Shown piece after piece: positions 34,525 to 42,821 of a DNA stretch of 64,000 bases; positions within the stretch are counted from its first letter, which is position 1; every line of letters begins with the position of its first letter. Below the pieces are notes generated by a model. It made no database searches and was not told the origin of the DNA. It worked only from the letters and a program-made list of their open reading frames with translations. The stretch comes from Alphaproteobacteria bacterium (lineage in GTDB: Bacteria; Pseudomonadota; Alphaproteobacteria; Micropepsales; Micropepsaceae). The translations under genes and the position numbers were made by a program. The stretch is taken from the NCBI GenBank assembly GCA_017983635.1, contig JAGOBA010000004.1:1-64000 (forward strand), written 5' to 3'.

Positions 34525-34597
34525 GTAACAAGTAGCGGCGCTGTAGCGGCGTTGTAACGGCGAATTTGGCGCAAATCAGCCAGTGTTACGCTGTTAC
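34525..34597. promoter_or_regulatory. repeat-rich promoter region (11-bp tandem repeats and TGTTAC sites)
   Basis: GTAGCGGCGCT, GTAGCGGCGTT and GTAACGGCGAA are three 11-bp units in tandem (34532-34564), spaced by one helical turn. GTAACA (34525-34530) and two TGTTAC copies (34584-34589, 34592-34597) surround them in inverted orientation. The stretch is about 120-190 bp upstream of the gene starting at 34406. It may be an operator array. Confidence 0.5.
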
Positions 34598-34656
34598 AGG
34601 TCAAACGATGCAGAAATTCGTGCCACAGCGCCGATTTTCGATCTGGAGACCTTCGT

Positions 34657-35574
34657 TCAGGCGGCCAGCTTGGTGATGGTTGGAACTGCTGGTCCTGGGT
34701 CGTAGCTGCGACCAAGGCGTAGGGCAAGCCGTGCCAAACCCTCGACCATCAAGAAGTAGGCAACAAAGAAGAAGATGAGGGGTGGGAGCTGATCCCACGT
34801 AGGGCCCTCCATTCCGTTCAGCAGGGACCAAGTGAAGCTGGCGACTGCACCACCAAGGTTCAGCCACAGGAACAGATTCACCGCGAGGTCCCAGCCTCTA
34901 GTTCGCCGAAAGGTCTGTCCGGTTGCGAACCTTGCAAACACGTACCACGCTCTTATGAGCAGATCGGACTTCAAGGTGATCCGCAGACTTATGAGGACCA
35001 TTGCAACCAACAGAGGCAACTCGGCACGCCGAAGCTCATCGGGAGTGAGCGCATGCATCGGCGGAGACTCGATGTAGGCCTTGCGCGCATTGTCGTTGGG
35101 GATATCAGCTCGATTGATGTCGATTCTAATGATGCGGTCGCCGACGTAGCTGACGCGCACGTTTGCGCCGGACCTGATTGGACCGCCATTCCGGGCCACA
35201 TGATGGAAGGCGGCCGTGAGCCTGCGTCCGTCGTAGCTGAACTGGACGCCTTCCACCGAGAAACTCTCCATCTCAGTGTCGTCATCGAAGCGTTCGTCGA
35301 AGTTTTCTACCTTCCCTTCGACCGTCGAGAAGTCGCCCGATGATCGAGCCTGCCGAAGGCGCAAATCCTCTTGATATCCGGCCCAAAGACTGAGTCCGAT
35401 CAAGAGATCGATCACAATCAGAGAGCCCAGGAAGAGGCGTCGGCGGGGCCGCGAAATCGAGGAAGTCGAGACGCCGACCACGAACGCCAGTGAAACGAAG
35501 GCAAGAAGGCCGACGGCAAACCACCAGTTGCTCTGGTCGGCTTCGGCGATATCGAAGACAGTGACGAAGTCCAT
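34657..35574 (-). CDS. membrane protein of unknown function
   Basis: A 305-residue protein. Two helices at about 17-37 and 47-66 are followed by a soluble strand-rich domain (about 75-155: VEGKVENF, VEGVQFSYDGRRLTAAF, VRVSYVGDRIIRIDI), and then three or four helices (about 185-290). The layout recalls DUF3592-type proteins, but the match is weak. It lies 18 bp after mlaF on the same strand, so it may be the last gene of the dnaB-alr-mla transcript. Confidence 0.5.
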   Translation of the reverse strand: MDFVTVFDIAEADQSNWWFAVGLLAFVSLAFVVGVSTSSISRPRRRLFLGSLIVIDLLIGLSLWAGYQEDLRLRQARSSGDFSTVEGKVENFDERFDDDTEMESFSVEGVQFSYDGRRLTAAFHHVARNGGPIRSGANVRVSYVGDRIIRIDINRADIPNDNARKAYIESPPMHALTPDELRRAELPLLVAMVLISLRITLKSDLLIRAWYVFARFATGQTFRRTRGWDLAVNLFLWLNLGGAVASFTWSLLNGMEGPTWDQLPPLIFFFVAYFLMVEGLARLALRLGRSYDPGPAVPTITKLAA

Positions 35575-35592
35575 CGCTGCCCCCCACCAGTC

Positions 35593-36360
35593 CTACCTGG
35601 CCAGTTCCATCTTGATCGGGCCTTCGGCGCGGCCGTGGATGAATTGGTCGACGTAGGGATTGCCGGAGTTGTCGATGTCTTCCTTGCGGCCGGACCAGAT
35701 GATTTTGCCTTTGTAGATCATCGCGATCTTGTCGGCGATCTTGCGTGCCGAGGCCATGTCGTGGGTGATGGAGAGCGTGGTGACGCCCATGTCCTTCACG
35801 GTGGCCACGATTAGGTCATTGATCACGTCGGCCATGATCGGGTCGAGGCCGGTGGTCGGTTCGTCGAAGAAGATGATTTCCGGCTCGGCGGCGATGGCGC
35901 GAGCGAGGCCGACGCGCTTTTGCATACCGCCGGAGAGTTCGCTGGGCGAGAGTTCGCCGACTTCGGGGCCGAGGCCTACTTTCGCGAGCTTCTTAAGCGC
36001 GATCTCTTTGGCCTCGGCGCGGCCGAGACCGCGACCCTGGATCAGAGCGAAGGCGACGTTTTCCCAGACCTTCAGACTGTCGAAGAGGGCTGCCGCTTGG
36101 AAGAGCATGCCGAACTTGCGGTTGACCTTTTCGCGGGCGCGGCCGGTCAGGCGCGTGACCTCTTGACCGTCGACCTTGATCGAACCTTTGTCCGGCGTGA
36201 TCAGGCCTAAGATGCTTTTCAGCGTGACCGACTTGCCGGTTCCGGAGCCGCCGATGATGACGAGCGACTCGCCGGGATTCACGGACAGGTCCACGCCGTC
36301 GAGCACGACCTTGGCGCCGAAGCGCTTGTAGACGCCTTTGAGTTCGACTTTAGGTATCAC
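35593..36360 (-). CDS. mlaF: MlaF-like ABC transporter ATPase
   Basis: A 255-residue ATP-binding subunit starting with GTG (MIPKVELKGVYKRFG), overlapping the permease TGA by 4 bp. Walker A is GGSGTGKS, the signature is LSGGMQKRVGLARA, Walker B is EIIFFDEPTTGLD. The YIFQ-like FGMLFQAAALFDSL and ABC signature with GMQKR are typical of the Mla phospholipid transport ATPases. It powers lipid movement between membranes together with the MlaE permease. No MlaD or MlaC homologue is in the window. Confidence 0.88.
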   Translation of the reverse strand: MIPKVELKGVYKRFGAKVVLDGVDLSVNPGESLVIIGGSGTGKSVTLKSILGLITPDKGSIKVDGQEVTRLTGRAREKVNRKFGMLFQAAALFDSLKVWENVAFALIQGRGLGRAEAKEIALKKLAKVGLGPEVGELSPSELSGGMQKRVGLARAIAAEPEIIFFDEPTTGLDPIMADVINDLIVATVKDMGVTTLSITHDMASARKIADKIAMIYKGKIIWSGRKEDIDNSGNPYVDQFIHGRAEGPIKMELAR

Positions 36361-37133
36361 CGGCCGCCTCCGAAGAAGACGGAGGTCATCACATAGTTCG
36401 CGGCGAGGATCAGGATCGCGGCGGAGACGACCGCGTTCGTCGTCGCGGCGCCGACGCCTTGCGCGCCGCCCTTGGAGTGGTAGCCGTGGTAGCAACCCAT
36501 CAGCGCGATGATGAAGCCGAAGACAGCCGCCTTCCAGAGGCCGGAGGTGACGTCGCCGGTCTTCAGGAAGTCGGCGGTGTTCTTTAGGTAGCTCGCGGAG
36601 TTGTAGTCGAGCGAGTAGACGCCAACGACCCAGCCGCCGAGCACGCCGATGATGTCGCCGATGCCGACGAGCAAGGGCATCGTCACGACCGCGGCCAACA
36701 GGCGCGGCGCCACGAGGTATTTGAACGGATTGGTCGAGAGCGTGACCAGGGCGTCGATCTGTTCCGTCACGCGCATGGTGCCGAGTTCGGCGGCGATTGC
36801 GGCGGAGACGCGGCCGGCGACCATAAGACCTGCCATGACGGGGCCGAGTTCGCGGGTGATGCCGAGCACGACGATCTGCGGCACCAGCGTCTCGGCACCG
36901 ATGTCGCTGCCGACGGCGATCTGCAGGGCCAGCGCGCCGCCGGTGAAGAAGGCAGTCAGGCCTACGACCGGCAGCGAGAAATAGCCGATGCGCATCATCT
37001 GCTGGAAGATCAGGCGGCCGTAGATCGGCGGCATGAACGCTTGCGGCACGGCGCGCATCGCGAAGGAGGCGATGCCGCCGATGTCGCTCAGCAATGCGAT
37101 AACGAAGCGGCCGACGAGAGCGAGTGGGTTCAT
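36357..37133 (-). CDS. mlaE: MlaE-like ABC transporter permease
   Basis: A 258-residue polytopic permease of the MlaE/TrnT family. Signatures: VGLTAFFTGGALALQI (about 57), ELGPVMAGLMVAGRVSAAIAAELGTMRVTEQIDAL (about 94-128), and a C-terminal hydrophobic helix. It is the inner membrane channel of a lipid transporter with MlaF. It begins 6 bp after alr, in the same direction. Confidence 0.9.
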   Translation of the reverse strand: MNPLALVGRFVIALLSDIGGIASFAMRAVPQAFMPPIYGRLIFQQMMRIGYFSLPVVGLTAFFTGGALALQIAVGSDIGAETLVPQIVVLGITRELGPVMAGLMVAGRVSAAIAAELGTMRVTEQIDALVTLSTNPFKYLVAPRLLAAVVTMPLLVGIGDIIGVLGGWVVGVYSLDYNSASYLKNTADFLKTGDVTSGLWKAAVFGFIIALMGCYHGYHSKGGAQGVGAATTNAVVSAAILILAANYVMTSVFFGGGR

Positions 37134-37139
37134 GAGGCT

Positions 37140-38198
37140 TCAGCGCGCTCCCGTGTACGTGCGTGCAATGCGCGGCCCGAGACGCGTATAGATTTCGTAG
37201 GGCAAGGTGCCGGCCGTGTGCGCGAGTTCGTCGACGGTTTGGTTGGGACCGATGAATTCGACCTCGGCGCCGGCATGGGCCGCACGCTCAGGCACTTGTG
37301 TGACGTCGAGTGTGACCAAGTCCATCGATACGCGCCCGACAATGGGACATTTGACGCCCGCGATCACACCGTGCCCCCTGTTGGAAAGCGACCGCATCAG
37401 CCCGTCGGCATAGCCGAAGGCGGCAATGCCGAGCCGGCGCGGTCCGCTTGCGGCATAGGTGGCTCCGTAACCGACGGTGTCCCCCCTGTCAATCGAACGC
37501 ACCTGAAGTAGCGGCGCGCTCAGGGTTACCGTGCCCTTCATCGGGTTTTCGGCCGATTTTCCAGGGTTGCCGCCGTAGAGCGCGATGCCGGGGCGGACCA
37601 GGTCAAACGTGTAGGAGGGGCCCAAGAAGCAACCGCCGGAGGCGGCGAGGCTGAGCGGTGTGCCGGGGAATCGCTTGGCCATGGCCTTGAAGCGCGCGAG
37701 TTGGGACTGGTTCTTCTCATGCTCCGGGTCGTCGGAGGAGGCGAGGTGGCTCATGACGAGCGCGGGCGAGGCGGCACCTTCGACGGTCTTCAGGTCGGGT
37801 TCCGAGAGGCCGAGGCGCGACATGCCGGTATCGAGGTGAAGCGCGTAGGCGACGCGCAGGCCCGACTTCAGCCAGTCGGAGAGCTGGCCGACGCTGGAGA
37901 GAACCGGGGACAGTTTATGCTCGGCGAAGAGCTGCTTCTGCGCGGCTGTGTAGCCGTGCAGGATGTAGAGCTTCGCGTCGGGGATCGCGGGGCGCAATTC
38001 GGCGCCCTCTTCGGTGTGCGCGACAAAGAAGGTCCTGCAGCCCGCCGCTGCTAGCGCGAGCGCGACCGGCTTCGCGCCGAGGCCGTAACCGTCGGCCTTC
38101 ACCACGGCCGCCGCCTCCGCCGGCTTCACGCGCTGGGCGATGCGGCGGTAGTTCTCGACGATCGCGAGCAGGTCGATGGAGAGAGTGGGACGGGTCAC
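37140..38198 (-). CDS. alr: alanine racemase
   Basis: A 352-residue PLP enzyme converting L- to D-alanine for peptidoglycan. The PLP lysine is in AAVVKADGYGLGA (about residue 34), and the catalytic Tyr in VGYGATYAA (about 250). It starts with GTG overlapping the stop of the upstream exported-protein gene (GTGA). It lies downstream of dnaB, an order common in alphaproteobacteria. Confidence 0.94.
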   Translation of the reverse strand: MTRPTLSIDLLAIVENYRRIAQRVKPAEAAAVVKADGYGLGAKPVALALAAAGCRTFFVAHTEEGAELRPAIPDAKLYILHGYTAAQKQLFAEHKLSPVLSSVGQLSDWLKSGLRVAYALHLDTGMSRLGLSEPDLKTVEGAASPALVMSHLASSDDPEHEKNQSQLARFKAMAKRFPGTPLSLAASGGCFLGPSYTFDLVRPGIALYGGNPGKSAENPMKGTVTLSAPLLQVRSIDRGDTVGYGATYAASGPRRLGIAAFGYADGLMRSLSNRGHGVIAGVKCPIVGRVSMDLVTLDVTQVPERAAHAGAEVEFIGPNQTVDELAHTAGTLPYEIYTRLGPRIARTYTGAR

Positions 38199-38620
38199 TT
38201 GTTTGACCCGGCCGGTTGGTCACTTCGGCGCTGGCTCTTTTCGTAGTCGACAATTTCAACGCTGATGAGGCGGGTCACCCAAACCGTCTTCTCATAGGCC
38301 TCGGTGGGTCTGTCACTCGTCGTGACACCTTCGAACTCGATGAATAGCGGGCGCGTCTGGTCGGCCATCGACTTTTCGCTCGCTTGTCTTAGGGTTCGCA
38401 GCGTTGCTTGGTCCCGGGAATCCAACCACCAAGCAGCATCTTTGTCAGTGCACGGACTGAAAACGCTACCCTCCCAGTCGCCGACATACATGCCTTGATA
38501 GATCTGCGGTACAGAGGGGCGCGCGTCGGCGGATGTAGCTAAGGCTATGATCGACCAAGCGACTGCGCGTTGACGAATTGATGGCGCGAAGCGCCAATAG
38601 GCGACTTGATCAAATGTCAT
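38195..38620 (-). CDS. small exported hypothetical protein
   Basis: A 141-residue protein starting MTFDQVAYWRFAP. A hydrophobic segment (about 18-32, ending ATSADA) suggests a signal peptide with a long n-region. The mature part has a beta-rich pattern (MYVGDWEGSVFSPCTDKD, RPLFIEFEGVTTS) somewhat like the NlpE N-terminal barrel, a weak resemblance. It is coupled to alr by a 4-bp overlap. The longer reading frame to 38800 runs through intergenic repeats and is rejected. Confidence 0.5.
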   Translation of the reverse strand: MTFDQVAYWRFAPSIRQRAVAWSIIALATSADARPSVPQIYQGMYVGDWEGSVFSPCTDKDAAWWLDSRDQATLRTLRQASEKSMADQTRPLFIEFEGVTTSDRPTEAYEKTVWVTRLISVEIVDYEKSQRRSDQPAGSNK

Positions 38621-38639
38621 TGCCTTCAACCAAGTAGAG

Positions 38640-38770
38640 CTTCTTGGTGCCCTTGGTGTCTTGGTGGTGAAATTTCTTCTGGCTGAATCGCCACGCGCGC
38701 GGCGCTGGCGCCGAGGCCATCCCTCACCCCCGGCCCCTCTCCCCTCCGATTCCGGACGGGCGAGGGGAGA
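38640..38770. repeat. intergenic repeats between dnaB and the alr operon
   Basis: Two sequences of types often dispersed in bacterial genomes occur here. One is a run of CTTGGTG units (CTTCTTGGTGCCCTTGGTG at 38640 onward). The other is a palindrome TCTCCCCTC (38738-38746) / GAGGGGAGA (38762-38770) with C-rich flanks, resembling common CCTCTCCCC...GGGGAGAGG elements. Neither encodes a credible protein. Confidence 0.55.
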
Positions 38771-38800
38771 AGAAACGGCAATCGTTCGCACGCAAATCAC

Positions 38801-40270
38801 CTACCGCACTTGTGTGGGCAGGGTATCTTCCTTTGCGAGGTCGTAGAAGCGGGTGTATTGCTTTTCGAAACGTAGGGTAATCTTGGCGGTGGGGCCGTGG
38901 CGGTGCTTTTCGACCAGCACGTCCGACAGGCCGTGGATCCGCTCCATCTTTTCCTTCCATTTCTGGAATTCGAGCGGGTCGTCGGCGGGCGGTTCCTTGG
39001 TTTCGAGGTAGTAGGCCTCGCGGTAGATGAACATGACGACGTCGGCGTCCTGCTCGATCGAGCCGGATTCGCGTAGGTCGGCGAGAACGGGGCGCTTGTC
39101 GTCGCGGTTATCGACGCCGCGCGAGAGCTGCGAGAGGGCGATGACCGGGACCGACAGTTCTTTTGCCAGGGTCTTGAGGCCCTTCGTGATTTCGGTCACT
39201 TCCTGGACGCGGTTTTCGTTGCGCTTCGAGGATGTGCCGGTCAGCAGCTGCAGGTAGTCAACGATGATCAGGCCAAGATCGCCGGCGCGCTTCAACCGGC
39301 GCGAGCGCGCGGCCACTTGGGCGATCGAGATGCCGCCGGTGTCGTCAATGAAAAGCGGCAAGCGTTCGAGCTCCGCACCGACGCGGATCAAGGCCTGCAT
39401 GTCGCGCTCTTCGATTTTGCCACGGCGGATCTTGGAGCCGGAGACCTCCGCCTGCTCGGCCATGATACGGGTGGCCAATTGCTCGGCCGACATTTCGAGC
39501 GAGAAGAATGCGACGCGCGCGCCGCCCTGACCTTCGGAGCGCATCCACTCGCGCGCGGCGTGGAAGGCCATGTTGGTCGCGAGCGACGTTTTTCCCATGC
39601 CCGGACGTGCGGCGAGGATGATCAAGTCCGACTTCTGAAAACCACCAAGCAGGCTGTCGAGATCGACGAAGCCGGTACCGATGCCGGTGACGTGGCTTGG
39701 GCTTTGGTAGGCGCGCTCCGCCACTTCCATCGCGCCGGTGATCGCTTGGCGGAAGGATTTGAAGCCGCCGCCGAAGCGGCCCTTCTCGGCGATGCCGTAA
39801 AGGTGTTTTTCCGCCTCTTCGACTTGTTCGGCGGGCGAGAGGTCGACGGGCGGATCGTAGGCTAGGTTGACGATTTCTTCGCCGACGCGGATCAACTCGC
39901 GCCGCTGTGCGAGTTCGAAGATCATGCGGCCGTAGTCGGCGGCGTTGATGACGGCCGGCGAGAAGCGTGCGAGTTCGGCCAGGTAGTCGGCGCCGCCGAC
40001 CTCTTTCATCGAGGCGTCGAGCGAAAAGTACGGCCGCAACGTCACGGGCGAAGCGAGCTGGCCTTTGCGGATGACGCGGGCCAGCGCCTCGTACACGCGT
40101 TGGTGCAGCGGTTCGTGAAAGTGCTCAGCCTCAAGGAAGCTGGCGACGCGTTCGAAGGCGTCGTTGTTGACCAGAATGGCGCCGAGCAACGCCTGTTCCG
40201 CCTCTACGTCGAAGGGCGTTTGGCGAAGCCGCTCGGCAGCGTCGGGCTTGGGGGCGATGGCAAGGCTCAT
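38801..40270 (-). CDS. dnaB: replicative DNA helicase DnaB
   Basis: A 489-residue hexameric helicase. The N-terminal DnaB domain has FDVEAEQALLGAILVNNDAF; the RecA core has Walker A ARPGMGKTSLA (about 223) and the arginine-rich SRRLKRAGDLGLIIVDYLQLL; C-terminal LSQLSRGVD and KHRHGPT motifs are present. The start at 40270 (MSLAIAPKPD) is preferred to earlier in-frame Met codons, none with a good ribosome binding site. It lies downstream of rpsF-rpsR-rplI. Confidence 0.96.
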   Translation of the reverse strand: MSLAIAPKPDAAERLRQTPFDVEAEQALLGAILVNNDAFERVASFLEAEHFHEPLHQRVYEALARVIRKGQLASPVTLRPYFSLDASMKEVGGADYLAELARFSPAVINAADYGRMIFELAQRRELIRVGEEIVNLAYDPPVDLSPAEQVEEAEKHLYGIAEKGRFGGGFKSFRQAITGAMEVAERAYQSPSHVTGIGTGFVDLDSLLGGFQKSDLIILAARPGMGKTSLATNMAFHAAREWMRSEGQGGARVAFFSLEMSAEQLATRIMAEQAEVSGSKIRRGKIEERDMQALIRVGAELERLPLFIDDTGGISIAQVAARSRRLKRAGDLGLIIVDYLQLLTGTSSKRNENRVQEVTEITKGLKTLAKELSVPVIALSQLSRGVDNRDDKRPVLADLRESGSIEQDADVVMFIYREAYYLETKEPPADDPLEFQKWKEKMERIHGLSDVLVEKHRHGPTAKITLRFEKQYTRFYDLAKEDTLPTQVR

Positions 40271-40437
40271 GGTTACTAAGAACGCCATTTCGTGCATGGG
40301 GTGCAATCGACCATGGCGCGATATTCACAGCTCAAAAATGGGCGGCTCTTGCACGTTCGAGCGAATGTGATTGTCAAGCGCGCGACAGCGATTCGCGTGG
40401 GGAAAGTTTACACGTGCACGACCGCGAACCGGCAACG

Positions 40438-40464
40438 AAAAAGGCCGCGAGTTTCCTCGCGGCC
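40438..40464 (-). terminator. terminator of the rpsF-rpsR-rplI operon
   Basis: GGCCGCGAG (40443-40451) and CTCGCGGCC (40456-40464) form a 9-bp GC-rich stem with a TTTC loop. Five T residues follow on the minus strand (40442-40438). It is 27 bp beyond the rplI stop, so dnaB has its own promoter within 40271-40437. Confidence 0.9.
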
Positions 40465-40491
40465 GATTTCCTGGGCGCCTGTTTTCGTGCG

Positions 40492-41178
40492 CTATTCTTC
40501 TTTTTTCTTCTTCTTTTTTCCTGCGGTCTTGTCGTCCGCGGGTTCGGCATCGGCCTTGGGCTCTTTCGGCGCCGCGGCTTTCTTTTCTTTCTTCGGCTTG
40601 GCTTCGGCGGCGCCGTCTTCCTTCAGCCCCTTCGCCGCGTCGTCGCTTTCGAACAGAGCTTCGGCGTCGATGCGGGCTTGTTCGGCCTCGGTCGCCAGCA
40701 CGTTCTCACCGCGCGCCTGACGCTCGGCCTCTTCGACCGTGCGTGCGACGTTGATCGTGATGCCGACGCGGACTTCCGGGTGCAGCGCGACTTTGACGTC
40801 GTGCAAGCCCAGCGACTTCATCGGCTTGTCGAGGATGACTTGCGTGCGGTTCAGCGTGATGCCGCCCGCGGTCACCGCGTCCGAGATGTCGCGGGTCGAG
40901 ACCGAGCCGTACATGATGCCGGTTTCGCCCGCCTGACGCAGGATGACGAAGGTTTGCTTGTCGAGCTTCGCCGCGATGCCTTCGGCTTCCTTCTTCAGCG
41001 TGAGATTGTGCGCCTCAAGCTGGACTTTCTCTCTCTCAAAGCGCGCGATGTTGTCTTTGGTCGCGCGAAGCGCCTTTTTGCGCGGCAGCAGGAAGTTGCG
41101 GGCGAAGCCGTCCTTCACCTTCACAACGGCGCCCATCTGGCCGAGCTTTTCAATACGTTCGAGCAGGATTACTTGCAT
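40492..41178 (-). CDS. rplI: 50S ribosomal protein L9 with long charged tail
   Basis: A 228-residue protein. The L9 core is clear: [21 protein letters not shown], the first domain to about 50, the connecting helix and the C-terminal domain to about 150 ([12 protein letters not shown]). L9 binds 23S rRNA at the L1 stalk base. The extra about 75 residues are Ala/Lys/Glu-rich and end in a lysine run. Standard L9 is about 150 residues, so the tail is an added disordered segment. It starts 15 bp after rpsR. Confidence 0.93.
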   Translation of the reverse strand: MQVILLERIEKLGQMGAVVKVKDGFARNFLLPRKKALRATKDNIARFEREKVQLEAHNLTLKKEAEGIAAKLDKQTFVILRQAGETGIMYGSVSTRDISDAVTAGGITLNRTQVILDKPMKSLGLHDVKVALHPEVRVGITINVARTVEEAERQARGENVLATEAEQARIDAEALFESDDAAKGLKEDGAAEAKPKKEKKAAAPKEPKADAEPADDKTAGKKKKKKEE

Positions 41179-41193
41179 GTCCGTTTCTCCCGC

Positions 41194-41595
41194 TTACGAC
41201 ACGACATACGGGAGCAACGCCAGGAAGCGGGCACGCTTGATCGCAGTTGCGAGTTCGCGTTGCTTCTTGGCGGAGACCGCCGTGATGCGTGAAGGGACGA
41301 TCTTGCCGCGCTCAGAAATGAAGCGCGAAAGCAGCTTGGCGTCCTTGTAGTCGATCTTCGGTGCGTTCGCGCCCGAGAACGGGCACGTCTTGCGCCGGCG
41401 GAAGAACGGGCGACGTCCGCCGCCGCCACCACCGCCGCCGAAACCGCCCTCGGCGCCGCGCTCACCGCGGTCGCCGCCGCGATCACCACCGCCGCCGAAG
41501 CCGCCGGGACGGCCTCCGCCGTAGCCACCACCGCCGCCGCCACCGTAGCCGCCGCCACCACCACCGGCGTATCCGCCGCGATCACCGCCGCTCAT
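41194..41595 (-). CDS. rpsR: 30S ribosomal protein S18 with glycine-rich N-terminal extension
   Basis: A 133-residue protein against a usual 75-90. Residues 1-60 are almost entirely Gly with Tyr, Arg, Asp and Phe (GGYGGG-type repeats). The normal S18 follows from about residue 61: [50 protein letters not shown]18 pairs with S6 in the platform of the small subunit. The start overlaps the rpsF stop (ATGA), so the extension is genuine unless an internal GTG or ATG exists; none precedes the core. Confidence 0.93.
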   Translation of the reverse strand: MSGGDRGGYAGGGGGGYGGGGGGGYGGGRPGGFGGGGDRGGDRGERGAEGGFGGGGGGGGRRPFFRRRKTCPFSGANAPKIDYKDAKLLSRFISERGKIVPSRITAVSAKKQRELATAIKRARFLALLPYVVS

Positions 41596-41999
41596 GATGC
41601 CGCTCCTTCTTCAACGCCTTCGAAACCGGGCTCGTCTTCACGACGGCCCCACTTCGCGTCGCGGCGTTCTTTCGCCTGCTTGGCGAGCATGCCGGCCGAG
41701 GGGCCTTCTTCGAACTCGTCGACGCGCACCGTCAGTTGGCGGATGACGTCTTCGTTCAGTTTCAGCTGGCGCTCCATCTCGGCGACGGCGGGCGCCGGCG
41801 AGTCGAGATTGAAGTGCACGTAGTGACCCTTACGGTTTTTCTTGATCTTGAAGGTCAGCGAACGCAGTCCCCAATACTCTTGCTTGGTGACCTTGCCGCC
41901 GCCGGCCTCGATCACGCCTTTCATCTGTTCCATCAGCTGATCGACGTGCGTCTGCGCCGCGTCTTGGCGCGCAATGAACACATGCTCGTATAACGGCAT
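41592..41999 (-). CDS. rpsF: 30S ribosomal protein S6
   Basis: A 135-residue S6 starting [14 protein letters not shown]. Conserved parts are [33 protein letters not shown] and [14 protein letters not shown] charged C-terminal tail (about 105-135) is typical of proteobacteria. First gene of rpsF-rpsR-rplI. An extension of the frame to 42104 is not supported; GAGAGAG lies before the chosen ATG. Confidence 0.95.
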   Translation of the reverse strand: MPLYEHVFIARQDAAQTHVDQLMEQMKGVIEAGGGKVTKQEYWGLRSLTFKIKKNRKGHYVHFNLDSPAPAVAEMERQLKLNEDVIRQLTVRVDEFEEGPSAGMLAKQAKERRDAKWGRREDEPGFEGVEEGAAS

Positions 42000-42245
42000 G
42001 GGAGCCTCTCTCTTGGCCGCGGCGCCCTCGCACGGCCCCCATGGCAGTGCGTCGAACGATGGACCGGGAAATGCTGTCGGGCAGCTCTGCCCCAAGGAAC
42101 GCAAGTTCCGCGCTTTTCCGGCCGCAGCCGTTTGTGAAGGCGCGGACTATACGGATTTGACGCCTGGGGGCAAGGGCGGTTCGGGGCTTGAATCCGGCGG
42201 AATTGCCGCATCGAATGGGCCCTGGAGCTTAACGGGAGGACAAGC

Positions 42246-42821
42246 ATGAAGGCCATGGTTCTGGCGGTTCTGGGCGCGGGCTTGGCGCTGGGCGGGTGCG
42301 ATCAGGTTTGCTCGACGGTTGGGCAGCGGCCCTTGGCGCCTCCGGGCGGGCAGGCGTGCGCCAAGACCGTCGAGCGTGTGGTGGCATTTACGGGTGCTCA
42401 GGCGAAGGACAAGTTGATCGTCGAGGCGTTGGGACCTGACTGTTCGAACCCCGCGATGTTCGCGCGGCTCTACGATGGCAACGGGCGGCTGGTCTATGCC
42501 GACATGACGAGCGGCAAGTGGTTGATGAGTGCCGAGCTGTTTCCGCCGGCGGGCGGCACGCCGCAAGGTGTCGCCGAAACGCTTTACGATATTGGCGAAG
42601 CGGGCGGCGCGAACTTGCCCGGCTGGGCCGCGGGTGCGCCCGCGCCTGCGACGGGAAGCTACGGCGCGTTCGAAGCCCTGGTGCCACAACCCGCTTATGA
42701 ACGGCTGCGCGCGCTCAAGGCGCCAGCGATGATCAAACGCGGCGGCGCCGAGAGCGGGACGTTCTACATCTACGATCCGGAAGCGGGCGTTGCGGTCGCG
42801 GTGGCGCGGTTTGCGGTTTAG
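42246..42821 (+). CDS. hypothetical lipoprotein
   Basis: A 191-residue protein with GGGAGGA 6 nt before the ATG. The signal peptide ends LALGGC, with Cys 18 as the lipid site, then a second Cys. The middle has VGQRPLAPPGGQACAK and LIVEALGPDCSNPAMFARLYDGNGRLVYADM. No family is recognised. Its stop codon overlaps that of the convergent fucosidase gene (TTAG). Confidence 0.7.
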   Translation: MKAMVLAVLGAGLALGGCDQVCSTVGQRPLAPPGGQACAKTVERVVAFTGAQAKDKLIVEALGPDCSNPAMFARLYDGNGRLVYADMTSGKWLMSAELFPPAGGTPQGVAETLYDIGEAGGANLPGWAAGAPAPATGSYGAFEALVPQPAYERLRALKAPAMIKRGGAESGTFYIYDPEAGVAVAVARFAV

